The notes: generated by a model from the letters alone, not told the origin. A DNA stretch of 64,000 bases from Methanobacteriota archaeon (GCA_023411115.1 JAEYPF010000008.1:1-64000); one strand, 5' to 3'. Positions 36,315-44,883 are shown, numbered from the stretch's first letter. A program made the numbers and translations.

Positions 36315-37694
36315 TCATTTTCTTCTTGGCAGTTTTAATCCACCAAATATTGCCAGTACAGCTAATATAAGTCCAGCAAGAGGAACTCCTGTTTGCTGCA
36401 TTGGTATTGTTTTGGTTGCTGCATTTACTTTATTTGTGGAACCATCCTCATCGTCAACTGAGGAACCATTTCCACCAGTTACGGGGTTATCATTTGTATT
36501 GATAACCGCTGCATTGATAGTCACTATTGCTGCTAGTACCTGGTTATCAAGGTTGGCTGAAGTTAATGCTTCACCTGCACCTTCATCACCACGCAGTGTT
36601 GCAATAGCAAACCCATTTAAGGTCCCTATAACAATTGATTTACTGCCCACATTTCCCAAAGTGGTTTTAAATTTTACTGGTGCTCCGTCAGGCAAATGCC
36701 CTATTGCTGGATCAAGGTAATCTCCATTGGAATTGTATCTGAAATCAGCTGTCAATGCAGAAGTAGTACCTTGGCGGATAGTTGTTGGGGTGACGCTGTA
36801 AGCCATAATTATCCATGGATCTGCATCTACTGCACCACCATTTAATGGATTACCTCTAAATGTTAAAGTTGATGTGATGAGGTTAGGAACGTTCATTGGG
36901 TTTGTGTTAGAGCCCCACCAGTTGTTCTCAGCGTTCATTTGAGCACCAACATTAGCTATAGCAGTGCCATTTGAAGCTGTATTTCCATAGAATCTACAGA
37001 AATTAACTGTACAACTACCACCATTGATAATAGCACCGCCATATTGTGCAGTGTTACCTGTGAAAGTACAGCCAGAAATTGTACAACTACCTTGGTTAAT
37101 AAGGATAGCACCACCACCTATTCCAGGAGCATTGTTGCCAGTAAAAGTACATTCATTTACAATTAATCCAACATCACTCCAAATTGCACCACCAGCCATA
37201 GTTGCCGTGTTACTAATAAAAGTACAGCCAGAAACAGTGCAATAACCATCATTAGCAATGGCACCGCCAAAACCTGGATTATCTGGATGTTCAAAACTAG
37301 CAGCAGAATAACCATTTGCAAATGTTAAATTCATGATTGTAACATTTACATCGCTAGGATAAATGTGGAATATCTGCGCACTGTTAGTTCCGTTTATAAT
37401 TGTTCCCTTTTGGCTCTGGCCTACAATAATCATATTTTTGCTAATGAGTATGCCAGTGTTACCTGTTCCAGAGTAGTTTCCGTTTGCTACGTTAACAGTT
37501 CCCTCTGGATCAACTGAATCTATTCCTTTTCCAATTGTGAGGAATGGTTGATCAATTGTTCCGGGATTAGAATCACTTCCAGTAGTATTAACGTAAACCT
37601 GTGAAGCAGCACTCACACAGGATATAGAAATTAAAATGAGAAAAATACTGGTTATTATAAAGAAAATTTTACTAGTATTTAACTGTCTTCGAAT
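36315..37694 (-). CDS. Beta-helix surface protein with C-terminal anchor, apparent ATT start
   Basis: Secreted protein of about 460 residues: signal peptide (RRQLNTSKIFFIIT..., ending VSAAS), short right-handed beta-helix (about 40-265, repeats with GGAI and SGCTF), an Ig-like domain (about 285-400), and a C-terminal acidic linker, MQQTG motif, membrane segment and PRRK tail. The tail looks like a sorting or membrane anchor. The GTG at 37703 lies inside the perfect GGAGGTGA ribosome binding site. ATT at 37694, five bases after it, is in frame and gives a normal signal peptide. Confidence 0.83.
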   Translation of the reverse strand: MRRQLNTSKIFFIITSIFLILISISCVSAASQVYVNTTGSDSNPGTIDQPFLTIGKGIDSVDPEGTVNVANGNYSGTGNTGILISKNMIIVGQSQKGTIINGTNSAQIFHIYPSDVNVTIMNLTFANGYSAASFEHPDNPGFGGAIANDGYCTVSGCTFISNTATMAGGAIWSDVGLIVNECTFTGNNAPGIGGGAILINQGSCTISGCTFTGNTAQYGGAIINGGSCTVNFCRFYGNTASNGTAIANVGAQMNAENNWWGSNTNPMNVPNLITSTLTFRGNPLNGGAVDADPWIIMAYSVTPTTIRQGTTSALTADFRYNSNGDYLDPAIGHLPDGAPVKFKTTLGNVGSKSIVIGTLNGFAIATLRGDEGAGEALTSANLDNQVLAAIVTINAAVINTNDNPVTGGNGSSVDDEDGSTNKVNAATKTIPMQQTGVPLAGLILAVLAIFGGLKLPRRK

Positions 37695-38121
37695 CTTTTT
37701 CACCTCCTTTATGTCGATTAAGAACCGCTGTAATTAAGGTAATTTCTGCAATGGTTCACTCCATAAATCCAATTGAGGTGAAATAAGCCATTAAGACTGA
37801 TAAAACGAATGTTAAGCTCTAGAATTCTATTTAAATCATTTATGCCCATATTAAAATAAATATTTCAAATATATAAATTTTACTATTAAATTATGAATTT
37901 AACGAAGTCATTATCAATTTGGAGGATTTAAAATAAATGAATTCCAAAAATATTAGTCAGCACAAACGGAAAAATAATATAAATCTTTTTTAAGATAATA
38001 AAAAATAGTTTAGAAATAATTAATCTAAAAAACAGTCGTTAAAAATATTTTTTCATAATTTTAAAAATTAGTCTATTAAAATCGCCCATTAAAAAATAAA
38101 AAAGAAGGGATGTAATTTAGA
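37695..38121. other. Intergenic region upstream of the anchored beta-helix gene
   Basis: It holds leader copy B and its TATA box. On the plus strand an 18-codon frame (37937-37993) follows a perfect GGAGGATTT, but nothing else supports it as a gene. Confidence 0.45.
37741..37803 (-). ncRNA. Structured leader shared by beta-helix genes, copy B
   Basis: AATGG (37750-37754) pairs with CCATT (37088-offset arm at 37788-37792), and TTCAC (37755-37759) with GTGAA (37778-37782). The sequence aligns with 36002-36065, including AAGCCATTAAGACTGAT. A TATA-like CAAATATATAA lies at about 37867-37877. Confidence 0.5.
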
Positions 38122-38128
38122 TTACATC
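38085..38128 (-). terminator. Thermosome terminator overlapping the stop codon
   Basis: GATGTAAT and ATTACATC (38109-38128) form an 8-bp stem around a 4-base loop, and the stem contains the stop codon at 38122-38124. On the minus strand it is followed by CTTCTTTTTTATTTTTT. Confidence 0.65.
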
Positions 38129-39759
38129 ATTGGTGGCATTCCACCAGGCATTCCGCCCATACCTTCCATTCCTTCCATATCAGGTGCTCTTCCTGCGCCT
38201 GTTGATGCGATTACGTCATCAATACGGAGGATCATTTCTGCAGCTTCTGCAGCGGACTGGATAGCCTGTTTTTTAACTCTTTGTGGTTCGACAACACCAG
38301 CGCGGTACATGTCAGTTACATCGCCCTGGAATACGTCTAATCCCATGTATAATGATTTTTCGTGAGCTGCTCTTAAATCTACAAGAGCGTCAATGCTGTC
38401 TAATCCAGCGTTTTCAGCGAGTGTTTTTGGAACTATTTCTAGAGCTTCTGCAAATGCGGAAACTGCTAACTGTTCTCTACCGCTGATTGAGTCTGCGTAT
38501 TCTTTTAATCCTTTGGATATTGCTATTTCTGGAGCTCCTCCACCAGCAACAACCTTTTTGTCTTCTACTGTGGATGCAACAACACCAATTGCGTCGTCGA
38601 CTGCTCTTTCGATTTCGTCTACAACGTGGGATGTTGAACCTCTAACGAGTAATGTGACAGCTTTTGGATCTTTACATTCTTCCACAAAGATCATTTCGTC
38701 GCCGGATATTTTTCTTTCGACTACTTTTCCAGCTTCTCCTAAGTCATTGAATGAGAGATCTTCAAGGTTTGTTACAACTTTAGCACCGGTTGCTTTGGCG
38801 AGTTTTTCCATATCTGATTTTTTGACCCTTCTTACAGCGAGAATACCTGCTTTTGCCAGGTAGTGCTGTGCAAGGTCATCTATACCTTTTTGACAGAATA
38901 AGACATTTGCACCAGAGTCTTCGATCTTGTAGATCATGTCTCTGATCATCTGTTCTTCCTGTTCTATAAATGCCTGCATTTGTGCTGGGTCTGTAATCCT
39001 GATTTCTGCATCTACTTCAGTTTCTTTAACTTCTATTGCAGAGTTGAGTAATGCTATTTTTGCATCTTCTATTTTTGATGGCATTCCTGGGTGTACTCTT
39101 TCTTTGTCGATGATTACACCTTGAACGAGTGTTGAATCATCTACTACAGCACCATCTTTCTTCTCTATTTTTATGTGGTCTTTGTCAACTTCGCCTTCTT
39201 CTTCAACCTGTTTAACAGCGCTTACAATAAGCTCTGCTAATGGTTTTCTGGCTTTTTCTGTACCTTTACCTGTCATTGCAGTCATTGCAACTTTTAAGAG
39301 AGTATCACGGTCATCAGCATCTATTGAAATTACATTTAGTATTTCCTGTGCTTTTTCTGCAGCCTGTCTGTAACCCATAGCAATGATTGTTGGGTGAATA
39401 TCCTGATCAAGTAATCCTTCAGCTTTTTTGAGTAATTCGCCAGCTATGATTACTGCGGTTGTTGTTCCGTCTCCTACTTCATCTTCCTGAGTTTTTGCAA
39501 CTTCAACAAGCATTTTAGCGGCTGGATGTTCAATATCCATTTCCTTTAGAATTGTTACACCGTCATTTGTTACAACAATGTCTCCAAGGGAATCAACGAG
39601 CATTTTGTCCATTCCTTTAGGGCCTAAAGTAGTTCTTACTGTTTCAGCAAGGACTTTTCCTGCCATGATGTTCATTCTTTGAGCATCTCTACCTAAAAAC
39701 CTGTTAGTACCTTCTGGTAAAATTAAAATTGGTTGGTTTCCACCACCTAATTGTGCCAC
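38122..39759 (-). CDS. Thermosome subunit (group II chaperonin)
   Basis: ATP-dependent protein-folding chaperonin forming a double ring. The 545-residue protein has all landmarks: VRTTLGPKGMDKMLVD near 38, GDGTTTAV near 97, apical-domain VDKDHIKIEKKDGA near 195, GGGAPE near 405 and the C-terminal Gly/Met tail GGMPGGMPPMM. The start is GTG after GAGGTGAT. An unusual array of ten hairpins lies between this start and a likely TATA box at 40142-40152. Confidence 0.97.
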   Translation of the reverse strand: MAQLGGGNQPILILPEGTNRFLGRDAQRMNIMAGKVLAETVRTTLGPKGMDKMLVDSLGDIVVTNDGVTILKEMDIEHPAAKMLVEVAKTQEDEVGDGTTTAVIIAGELLKKAEGLLDQDIHPTIIAMGYRQAAEKAQEILNVISIDADDRDTLLKVAMTAMTGKGTEKARKPLAELIVSAVKQVEEEGEVDKDHIKIEKKDGAVVDDSTLVQGVIIDKERVHPGMPSKIEDAKIALLNSAIEVKETEVDAEIRITDPAQMQAFIEQEEQMIRDMIYKIEDSGANVLFCQKGIDDLAQHYLAKAGILAVRRVKKSDMEKLAKATGAKVVTNLEDLSFNDLGEAGKVVERKISGDEMIFVEECKDPKAVTLLVRGSTSHVVDEIERAVDDAIGVVASTVEDKKVVAGGGAPEIAISKGLKEYADSISGREQLAVSAFAEALEIVPKTLAENAGLDSIDALVDLRAAHEKSLYMGLDVFQGDVTDMYRAGVVEPQRVKKQAIQSAAEAAEMILRIDDVIASTGAGRAPDMEGMEGMGGMPGGMPPMM

Positions 39760-39803
39760 TATATCACCTCAAATTTTTTTTTAAAAAAATATTTTGTGGT
39801 TTT

Positions 39804-40069
39804 CGAACACTGTCAAATCAAAGATTTGACGCCGGTGAAATTTTTAATTTCGCGACAGAGAAACATAGTTTCTCCTGCATGTAAAAAACTTTGTTTTTTA
39901 CGGTTGTGAAACTGAAAGTTTCACAAACATCGAAAATCTTTGATTTTCGAGTGCTTTGTGTTCGGAACATGCAAAAAAACAAAGTTTTTTGCTGCCACAA
40001 AACCTTGGTTTTGTAAGCATCGAAAAAATGAAATTTTTTCGAATGTTCAGAAAATGTTACACATTTTCT
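39804..40069. repeat. Tandem array of ten short hairpins with three-base loops
   Basis: Ten palindromes follow each other: 39812-39830, 39837-39851, 39858-39874, 39881-39901, 39904-39926, 39930-39950, 39971-39992, 39997-40014, 40020-40042 and 40049-40069. Stems are 6-10 bp, nearly all perfect, and different in sequence. Loops are AAA, TTT, ATA, TTT, GAA, TTT, about AAA, TT, GAA and TAC. Each left arm has an A-tract. CGAACAC (39804-39810) and GTGTTCG (39958-39964) could close the first six into a multibranch fold. Four units are preceded by CAT. Confidence 0.85.
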
Positions 40070-40141
40070 TCAACCTCAATTATTTTGTTTTGTATTTTAT
40101 CAATGGGTTAGAGGTTCTATAAGTAGTTTTCGATAGCCCCT

Positions 40142-40152
40142 CTATTTATAAG
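40142..40152 (-). promoter_or_regulatory. Candidate thermosome TATA box
   Basis: The minus strand reads CTTATAAATAG, a good archaeal TATA box. Start of transcription about 25 bases downstream would give a leader near 360 bases that contains the whole hairpin array. A second weaker candidate (ACTTATAGAAC) lies about 30 bases further downstream. Confidence 0.45.
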
Positions 40153-40198
40153 AATAATGATTTAACGGACACTAATGCATAAAAAAAGAAAAAATATG

Positions 40199-41212
40199 TT
40201 AGAAAGGTAACGATGAATAAATACCCTTCAAAGTATATGCATTCCAGTTACGTATTACGCCAAAGTCATTGATATTATTTGAAGCATCAGCATTGATCCA
40301 TTTTCCATCGACATAGAGTTGCGCCCAGACATGTCCATATACATTACCGCTTAAAAAAGTACAATCAGCATGTACATATCTAGCTGGAATTCCTGCAGCT
40401 CGAGAAAGTGCTACAATAAGATGTGATAAGTCACAGCAATTTCCTTGTCCATCATTAGATGTATGTACTGCCCCACGTTGGGTATTGTAATAAAACGAAT
40501 ATTCCAACTGATCTCTTACATAATTGAAAATATTGGTGGCTTTTTCAAGATTGGTAAGTTGTCTGGTTACAGTTATATTTTCCTGATACTGGCTTAAATT
40601 TTGTTGATAATTAGCATAATCCTGGTCATATTGCTGTTTTAGTTGTAAATATTGTTGATATTCAGGGCTATTAATATAATCTAGATATTCTTGACTGTTT
40701 TGATCATTACTGCCATTATATTCTGGTGCTTGGGGTTCAATAGGAGCTACTGGTGCTGATTCATTATTATGTATTGTTACATTTTCAGGTCCTGTTAAAT
40801 TTTGTGCAAGTGCTTTTATTCCTGGATCATTAGATTGAGCATTTGCAGTCGGCGCAGTACATTCCCCCGGAGGAACATCTCTCACATTATAAGTAGTATA
40901 AACATATTTGTAGTAGTATTTGTAGTAATATTTGTAAACATATTTGTATTTATACTTGGTTTTCCATTTACCCTTTGATTTGTACCTTACTTTTACTTTG
41001 ACCTTTATTTTGGTCTTTACTTTGTAGTATACCTTAACTTTTTTCTTAATCGTTACTACATAATCTGCCTTAACTTTTAAAACATTGTCACCTGAACCAA
41101 CTTTAGCATTATTGCTCGGTGTTAGCTGGCTTTCTGCTGATCCAACATAAGGAATAACACAGATTATCATAATTAGCGCAAGTAGCAACGAAAAGAATGA
41201 TAGTCGCCTAAT
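40199..41212 (-). CDS. Secreted transglutaminase-like protein with Lys/Tyr-rich segment, apparent ATT start
   Basis: The C-terminal part (about 210-330) is a transglutaminase/NlpC-like fold with Cys in GQGNCCDLSHL, His in GHVWAQL and Asp in WINADAS; in methanogens such domains occur in pseudomurein peptidases. A Lys/Tyr/Val-rich segment of about 60 residues (about 45-110) and a Gln/Tyr-rich linker precede it. The TTG at 41188 would cut the signal peptide; ATT at 41212 lies 7 bases after GGAGG and gives a normal one beginning with Arg-Arg-Leu. Substrate is inferred. Confidence 0.8.
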   Translation of the reverse strand: MRRLSFFSLLLALIMIICVIPYVGSAESQLTPSNNAKVGSGDNVLKVKADYVVTIKKKVKVYYKVKTKIKVKVKVRYKSKGKWKTKYKYKYVYKYYYKYYYKYVYTTYNVRDVPPGECTAPTANAQSNDPGIKALAQNLTGPENVTIHNNESAPVAPIEPQAPEYNGSNDQNSQEYLDYINSPEYQQYLQLKQQYDQDYANYQQNLSQYQENITVTRQLTNLEKATNIFNYVRDQLEYSFYYNTQRGAVHTSNDGQGNCCDLSHLIVALSRAAGIPARYVHADCTFLSGNVYGHVWAQLYVDGKWINADASNNINDFGVIRNWNAYTLKGIYSSLPF

Positions 41213-41740
41213 TATACCGCCTCCATGTCCCGATTGTCAAATTTATTATTTAACCCTTTACGGAACATTTATTAATCATATTACAAATATATATAAATTT
41301 TTTGATTTAATTCTCTAAAAAATAAGCTTATTTTGGTATTTTTTAGGCTTAAAACAAGCTAAAAACACATTTATACAATGAATTAATAATTATCACTATT
41401 GGTTTAAATTTTTAATAACTCAATAAATGCAAAATCATATTCTTAAAAAATATTACCGCTCAAAGTGTTTAAATCTTTAAATTTCCATATTTGAATTAAT
41501 ATAATTTGATTTTTAATGATTTTTAATTAAACAGACTTTATTAAACCCTTAATTATAAAAATTAAGTGATTTAATTAAGCTACATCTATATTAATATCTG
41601 TAAGAGCTCAAAATGTTATTAATGTAAAAATTTGAAACACGATTAACCACACATAAAAAATTCAAATTAAACAAAAGAATTTTGGTCTAATGTTTGCAAA
41701 ACCAGACTCTACAACTGTTTTTGAATTTTTCCCTACATAT
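41213..41740. other. Intergenic region with shared promoter block
   Basis: A TATA-containing block at 41288-41323 is almost the same as 43467-43502 upstream of the next gene. The rest is AT-rich with no supported gene or hairpin. Confidence 0.5.
41288..41323 (-). promoter_or_regulatory. Promoter block of the transglutaminase-like gene
   Basis: On the minus strand, TTTTTTAGAG-AATTAAATC is followed by AAAAAATTTATATAT, a TATA box, about 76 bases before the ATT start. The same block at nearly the same distance precedes the TIM-barrel gene. Confidence 0.6.
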
Positions 41741-43387
41741 TTATGCTGTAATTGCTTCATCGTATATAGCATTGATTATAGCGTTTAAATCTCCAGAATA
41801 GATGTAGTTATATCCATTATTTTTTAAATATTGATCGGGATGTTCCAGTCCTGTAAAGCTAGCTGGGCTAAAATTATCATCATGTGCCCTTGGCAACCAT
41901 GCTAAACCAGTTATATCTGTAGCTGGAGGCATCCAAACACAAAATACTTCTTTAGTTCCTACTAATCTCTTATAATAGCTTTGTCCCATTTCATATATTG
42001 TACCAGCGCAAGCTCCGCCGTAAATATCAACTATTAACGCGTTTGCAGGTACTAAACTATCCTGAAGCACAGCATAATGAGAATTAGAGCCTAAACCCCA
42101 GTTTATTGCAGTTAATCCTAGATTTTGTAACCCATAGACAATGGTGTTGATCCGATTGGTGTCAACTGCGGTGTTTATTATATTGTCGCTTGTAATGTAT
42201 ACAGGCCTGCCCTGTGTCATGAATATATTCAAACTATATCCAGAAGCTCCGTTATTAAGTGCCGCTTGTATATCTTCATTCAGCTCAGCAGCAGGTATTT
42301 GAGTTAAATTGTTACCAGAGCGGTATGTTTGAAGACCTGCCACAACAGGTGTTCCATTAGCCTGGCTAACTATATAAGCCACAGTTGAGCCTATCCAGTC
42401 TGTACCATTTTGGTTATTGCTGTTGGTACCATTTGAACTATTGTATCCATAATCACCCTTGTAAATCATGGGGACCATAAAGTCAAGATACTGTCCAAGT
42501 TGGGTATAATTTTGACCGTAGTAGTAGGCATTCATTGTTCCTTCGGGCATTAAATTTGCTGAAATTGATACCTCTGTATCTATAGATTTCACTGAATCGT
42601 GAATCCTTTTAACAAAAGAAGTAATGACCTGTGTACTGCCAGAATATTTGTAAGCTGTCCCAGGATAACACACGTAATCAAGGTTAACACCATTCACTCC
42701 ACTATTTTTGACCATATCTTCAATTGATTTTACAACCTGATCGTTATAGATAGTATTTATGCCAGTTTTTGTTTCAGTAGTAGTGACAGTTTTGTAAGTA
42801 GTTTTAGTTTTCCAGACGTATTTCCATTTATATCTCCATTTTCCATGGTATTTATACCATTTTTTGTACCATGACTTGTAACGCTTGGTTTTTACTGGAA
42901 CTTTCTTGGTTACTTTCACGGTGTAAGTATATGTTGTGCCTGCCGGATTTACCCAAGTACCATTTGCATTCATAAAACATGATATCCATGCATTTACTCT
43001 TATTCCGCTATCTTTAAACATATTTACGACTTGAGAAAGGATAGTTATGTATGTGGAGTTAGAATAAGTGTTGTTTTTGACGAATATATCTGTAATTCCT
43101 TCATTCTGGAGTTCAGTGACATTAAGTTCAAGGGCTTCCCATGTATTAACCCACATGCCGTGAATATCGCTGTAGCCATTTCCTTCAGCCAAAACTGTTG
43201 AATTTACTGTGGAATTATTATTAATTGTGCTGTTAGTGCTATCATTTTGCTGTAATGCTACATCGTCTGTTAAGTTTTCAAGGGATGAATTATTCACATT
43301 ATCAGCGTATATCCCATTTATTCCGTTTAAATTAAATATTGCCATGCAGAAAATTAGTAAAGCTGATATTAGCAACTTTTGATTAAT
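41741..43387 (-). CDS. Secreted TIM-barrel glycosidase-like protein with Lys/Tyr-rich insertion, apparent ATT start
   Basis: About 548 residues. After the signal peptide and an Asn-rich region, a GHL10/DUF4015-like TIM-barrel is visible (GMWVNTWEALELN, INAWISCFMN, GVNGVNLDYVCYPG, FMVPMIYKGDYG). A Lys/Tyr/Trp-rich segment of about 55 residues interrupts it near 140-195. The last 150 residues form a second, unknown domain. It may act on the cell wall. The TTG at 43375 cuts the signal peptide; ATT at 43387, after GAGGGGGT, restores MNQKLLISALLIF. Confidence 0.76.
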   Translation of the reverse strand: MNQKLLISALLIFCMAIFNLNGINGIYADNVNNSSLENLTDDVALQQNDSTNSTINNNSTVNSTVLAEGNGYSDIHGMWVNTWEALELNVTELQNEGITDIFVKNNTYSNSTYITILSQVVNMFKDSGIRVNAWISCFMNANGTWVNPAGTTYTYTVKVTKKVPVKTKRYKSWYKKWYKYHGKWRYKWKYVWKTKTTYKTVTTTETKTGINTIYNDQVVKSIEDMVKNSGVNGVNLDYVCYPGTAYKYSGSTQVITSFVKRIHDSVKSIDTEVSISANLMPEGTMNAYYYGQNYTQLGQYLDFMVPMIYKGDYGYNSSNGTNSNNQNGTDWIGSTVAYIVSQANGTPVVAGLQTYRSGNNLTQIPAAELNEDIQAALNNGASGYSLNIFMTQGRPVYITSDNIINTAVDTNRINTIVYGLQNLGLTAINWGLGSNSHYAVLQDSLVPANALIVDIYGGACAGTIYEMGQSYYKRLVGTKEVFCVWMPPATDITGLAWLPRAHDDNFSPASFTGLEHPDQYLKNNGYNYIYSGDLNAIINAIYDEAITA

Positions 43388-43466
43388 TTTAGTACCCCCT
43401 CTCGCTGTGATTGCTAAATCAATTGTTTAACACACAGCAGAACAGGTTATTGTTTAGCGTTCAACA

Positions 43467-43502
43467 ATATATAAATTTTTTGATTTTATTCTTCTAAAAA
43501 TA
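43467..43502 (-). promoter_or_regulatory. Promoter block of the TIM-barrel gene
   Basis: The minus strand reads TATTTTTAGAAGAATAAAAT then CAAAAAATTTATATAT, matching the block at 41288-41323, about 80 bases before the ATT start. Confidence 0.6.
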
Positions 43503-43647
43503 GAGTTATTATGTTATTTTGGACTAAAAAAGGGTTTTAAAAGAGAGGATGGTATTTTAAATTAGATATAATTATAATTTTAAATAAAAAACATCAAAAT
43601 AACGGTAAAATTAAAAAGAGCATAATTTTGAAAAATTGAGGGAGGTT

Positions 43648-44178
43648 CTATTTTTCTATTTTTTGCCAGATGATTGACCCGCCTTCTTTAGATGATTTAA
43701 AATATCCTTTCCTTTCTAAATTTCTTAAAATGCTGTTAAAATTATCAAAGGACAATTCTTTGAACCCGATATCCGTAATTTGTGCATAAAGTTCTTCAAC
43801 TGAACCCTTATCTGTATTTAACAGTTGATAAACCTGTGACTGGAATGAAGTGAGATCTTTTTTTGGTCTGGCTGTGAGTGCATTAAAGTGACGCTTGATT
43901 TTTTCAAGTTCTGCTATTTCCGTATTTTTTTCCTGTAGAAGATCTTCAAATTCAGATATTTTTTTATCTTTTTCTTCCAATGTCTTTTCAAGTCTTTCTA
44001 TTTCATTATTTTTCTTATTAACTAGTTCAGATTCTAATTTGCTTAACTTCTTGGATTCATTTTGAGATTTTTTAAGTTCAATTTTTAATTTGCTAATTTC
44101 TAGCAGGCAAGCCTTAACCAGTTGTCTCAACTGTTCCCTTTCATTATCTTTCAGTAATGGCATTTTATCATGTATCAT
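43648..44178 (-). CDS. Coiled-coil protein with C-terminal winged-helix-like domain
   Basis: Residues about 10-95 are a long coiled coil with heptad Leu/Ile and many Lys/Glu. The last 75 residues (TSFQSQVYQLLNTDKGSVEELYAQ, then FDNFNSILRNLERKGYFKSSK) look like a winged-helix fold with a helix-turn-helix and a wing ending GGSIIWQKIEK. It may be a DNA-binding or scaffolding protein. I do not recognise the family. It lies just downstream of the PAP2 gene on the same strand. Confidence 0.68.
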   Translation of the reverse strand: MIHDKMPLLKDNEREQLRQLVKACLLEISKLKIELKKSQNESKKLSKLESELVNKKNNEIERLEKTLEEKDKKISEFEDLLQEKNTEIAELEKIKRHFNALTARPKKDLTSFQSQVYQLLNTDKGSVEELYAQITDIGFKELSFDNFNSILRNLERKGYFKSSKEGGSIIWQKIEK

Positions 44179-44201
44179 TTATGTTGTACTTATTTTTAAG
44201 T

Positions 44202-44807
44202 TTAATGTTTTATTCTAATTTGCATTAACTTTTTGTTGAACTTTATTATATCATTTTCAATCCTTAGAATTAACCAAGCGCAAAATATACCAATTAAAGC
44301 CCCTGAAATTACATCAAATGGATAATGAACTCCATTGTAAATTCTTGAAAATCCTACCAGAAACGCAAATACCAGTAAAGGATACATTAATTTGTAGCTT
44401 TTACCTTTAATTGTAAAGTTATATCCTCTGCCAATTATAACTGCTCCTATAAATGACGCAACTGTATGCCCCGAAGGCCATGAAGAGCCATCTATACTTG
44501 TTAAAACTCTTACTCCCCCAAGTACATCAAAAGGTCTAGGTCTTTCAACCAAGTATTTTAAGATCTCAGTTAAGAAATATCCAAATATCAGCGCAACTAT
44601 ACAAACTAAAGCCACGTTTCTTCCCTTTTCTCCACCAAATACATAGAGTAAAATACATACCAGTATCCAAATACCAAAATATCCCACACTAGATATTAAA
44701 GGCATTATAACGTCGAAAACAGGATTTTGCATGTTGATATTAATTAAATAGAAAATTAAGACATCTATTTGATTCAGTGCTCCAATTAGTCCATCCATAA
44801 ATATCAT
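44202..44807 (-). CDS. PAP2-family membrane phosphatase
   Basis: Six-segment membrane protein with the three PAP2 phosphatase motifs: KYLVERPRPFD (C1), SSWPSGHTVASF (C2) and GFSRIYNGVHYPFDVISG (C3), with both catalytic His present. It dephosphorylates polyprenyl or lipid phosphates, for example recycling the carrier lipid of cell-wall or glycan synthesis. Length 201 is normal. An alternative ATG at 44798 is possible. The polysaccharide flippase at 30162 would use the same lipid carrier. Confidence 0.92.
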   Translation of the reverse strand: MIFMDGLIGALNQIDVLIFYLININMQNPVFDVIMPLISSVGYFGIWILVCILLYVFGGEKGRNVALVCIVALIFGYFLTEILKYLVERPRPFDVLGGVRVLTSIDGSSWPSGHTVASFIGAVIIGRGYNFTIKGKSYKLMYPLLVFAFLVGFSRIYNGVHYPFDVISGALIGIFCAWLILRIENDIIKFNKKLMQIRIKH

Positions 44808-44883
44808 CGTATTTTTTGGTAAAATAAGAAACTACTACATATCTATTAAATTTTATATGATTTAAATTGATTTTAGAAAAACA

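Noticed and set aside
37937..37993. 18-codon frame after a perfect GGAGGATTT ribosome binding site
   Set aside because: Too short, Asn/Lys-rich as random AT-rich sequence would be, and without a visible promoter; only the binding site is notable.
38283..38863. Long open frames antisense to the thermosome gene
   Set aside because: They are shadows of a highly expressed gene with strong codon bias; no ribosome binding site or family match.
39781..40080. The hairpin array considered as a CRISPR array
   Set aside because: The palindromic units differ from each other in sequence and are separated by only a few bases; there are no identical repeats or spacers of constant length, and no cas genes.
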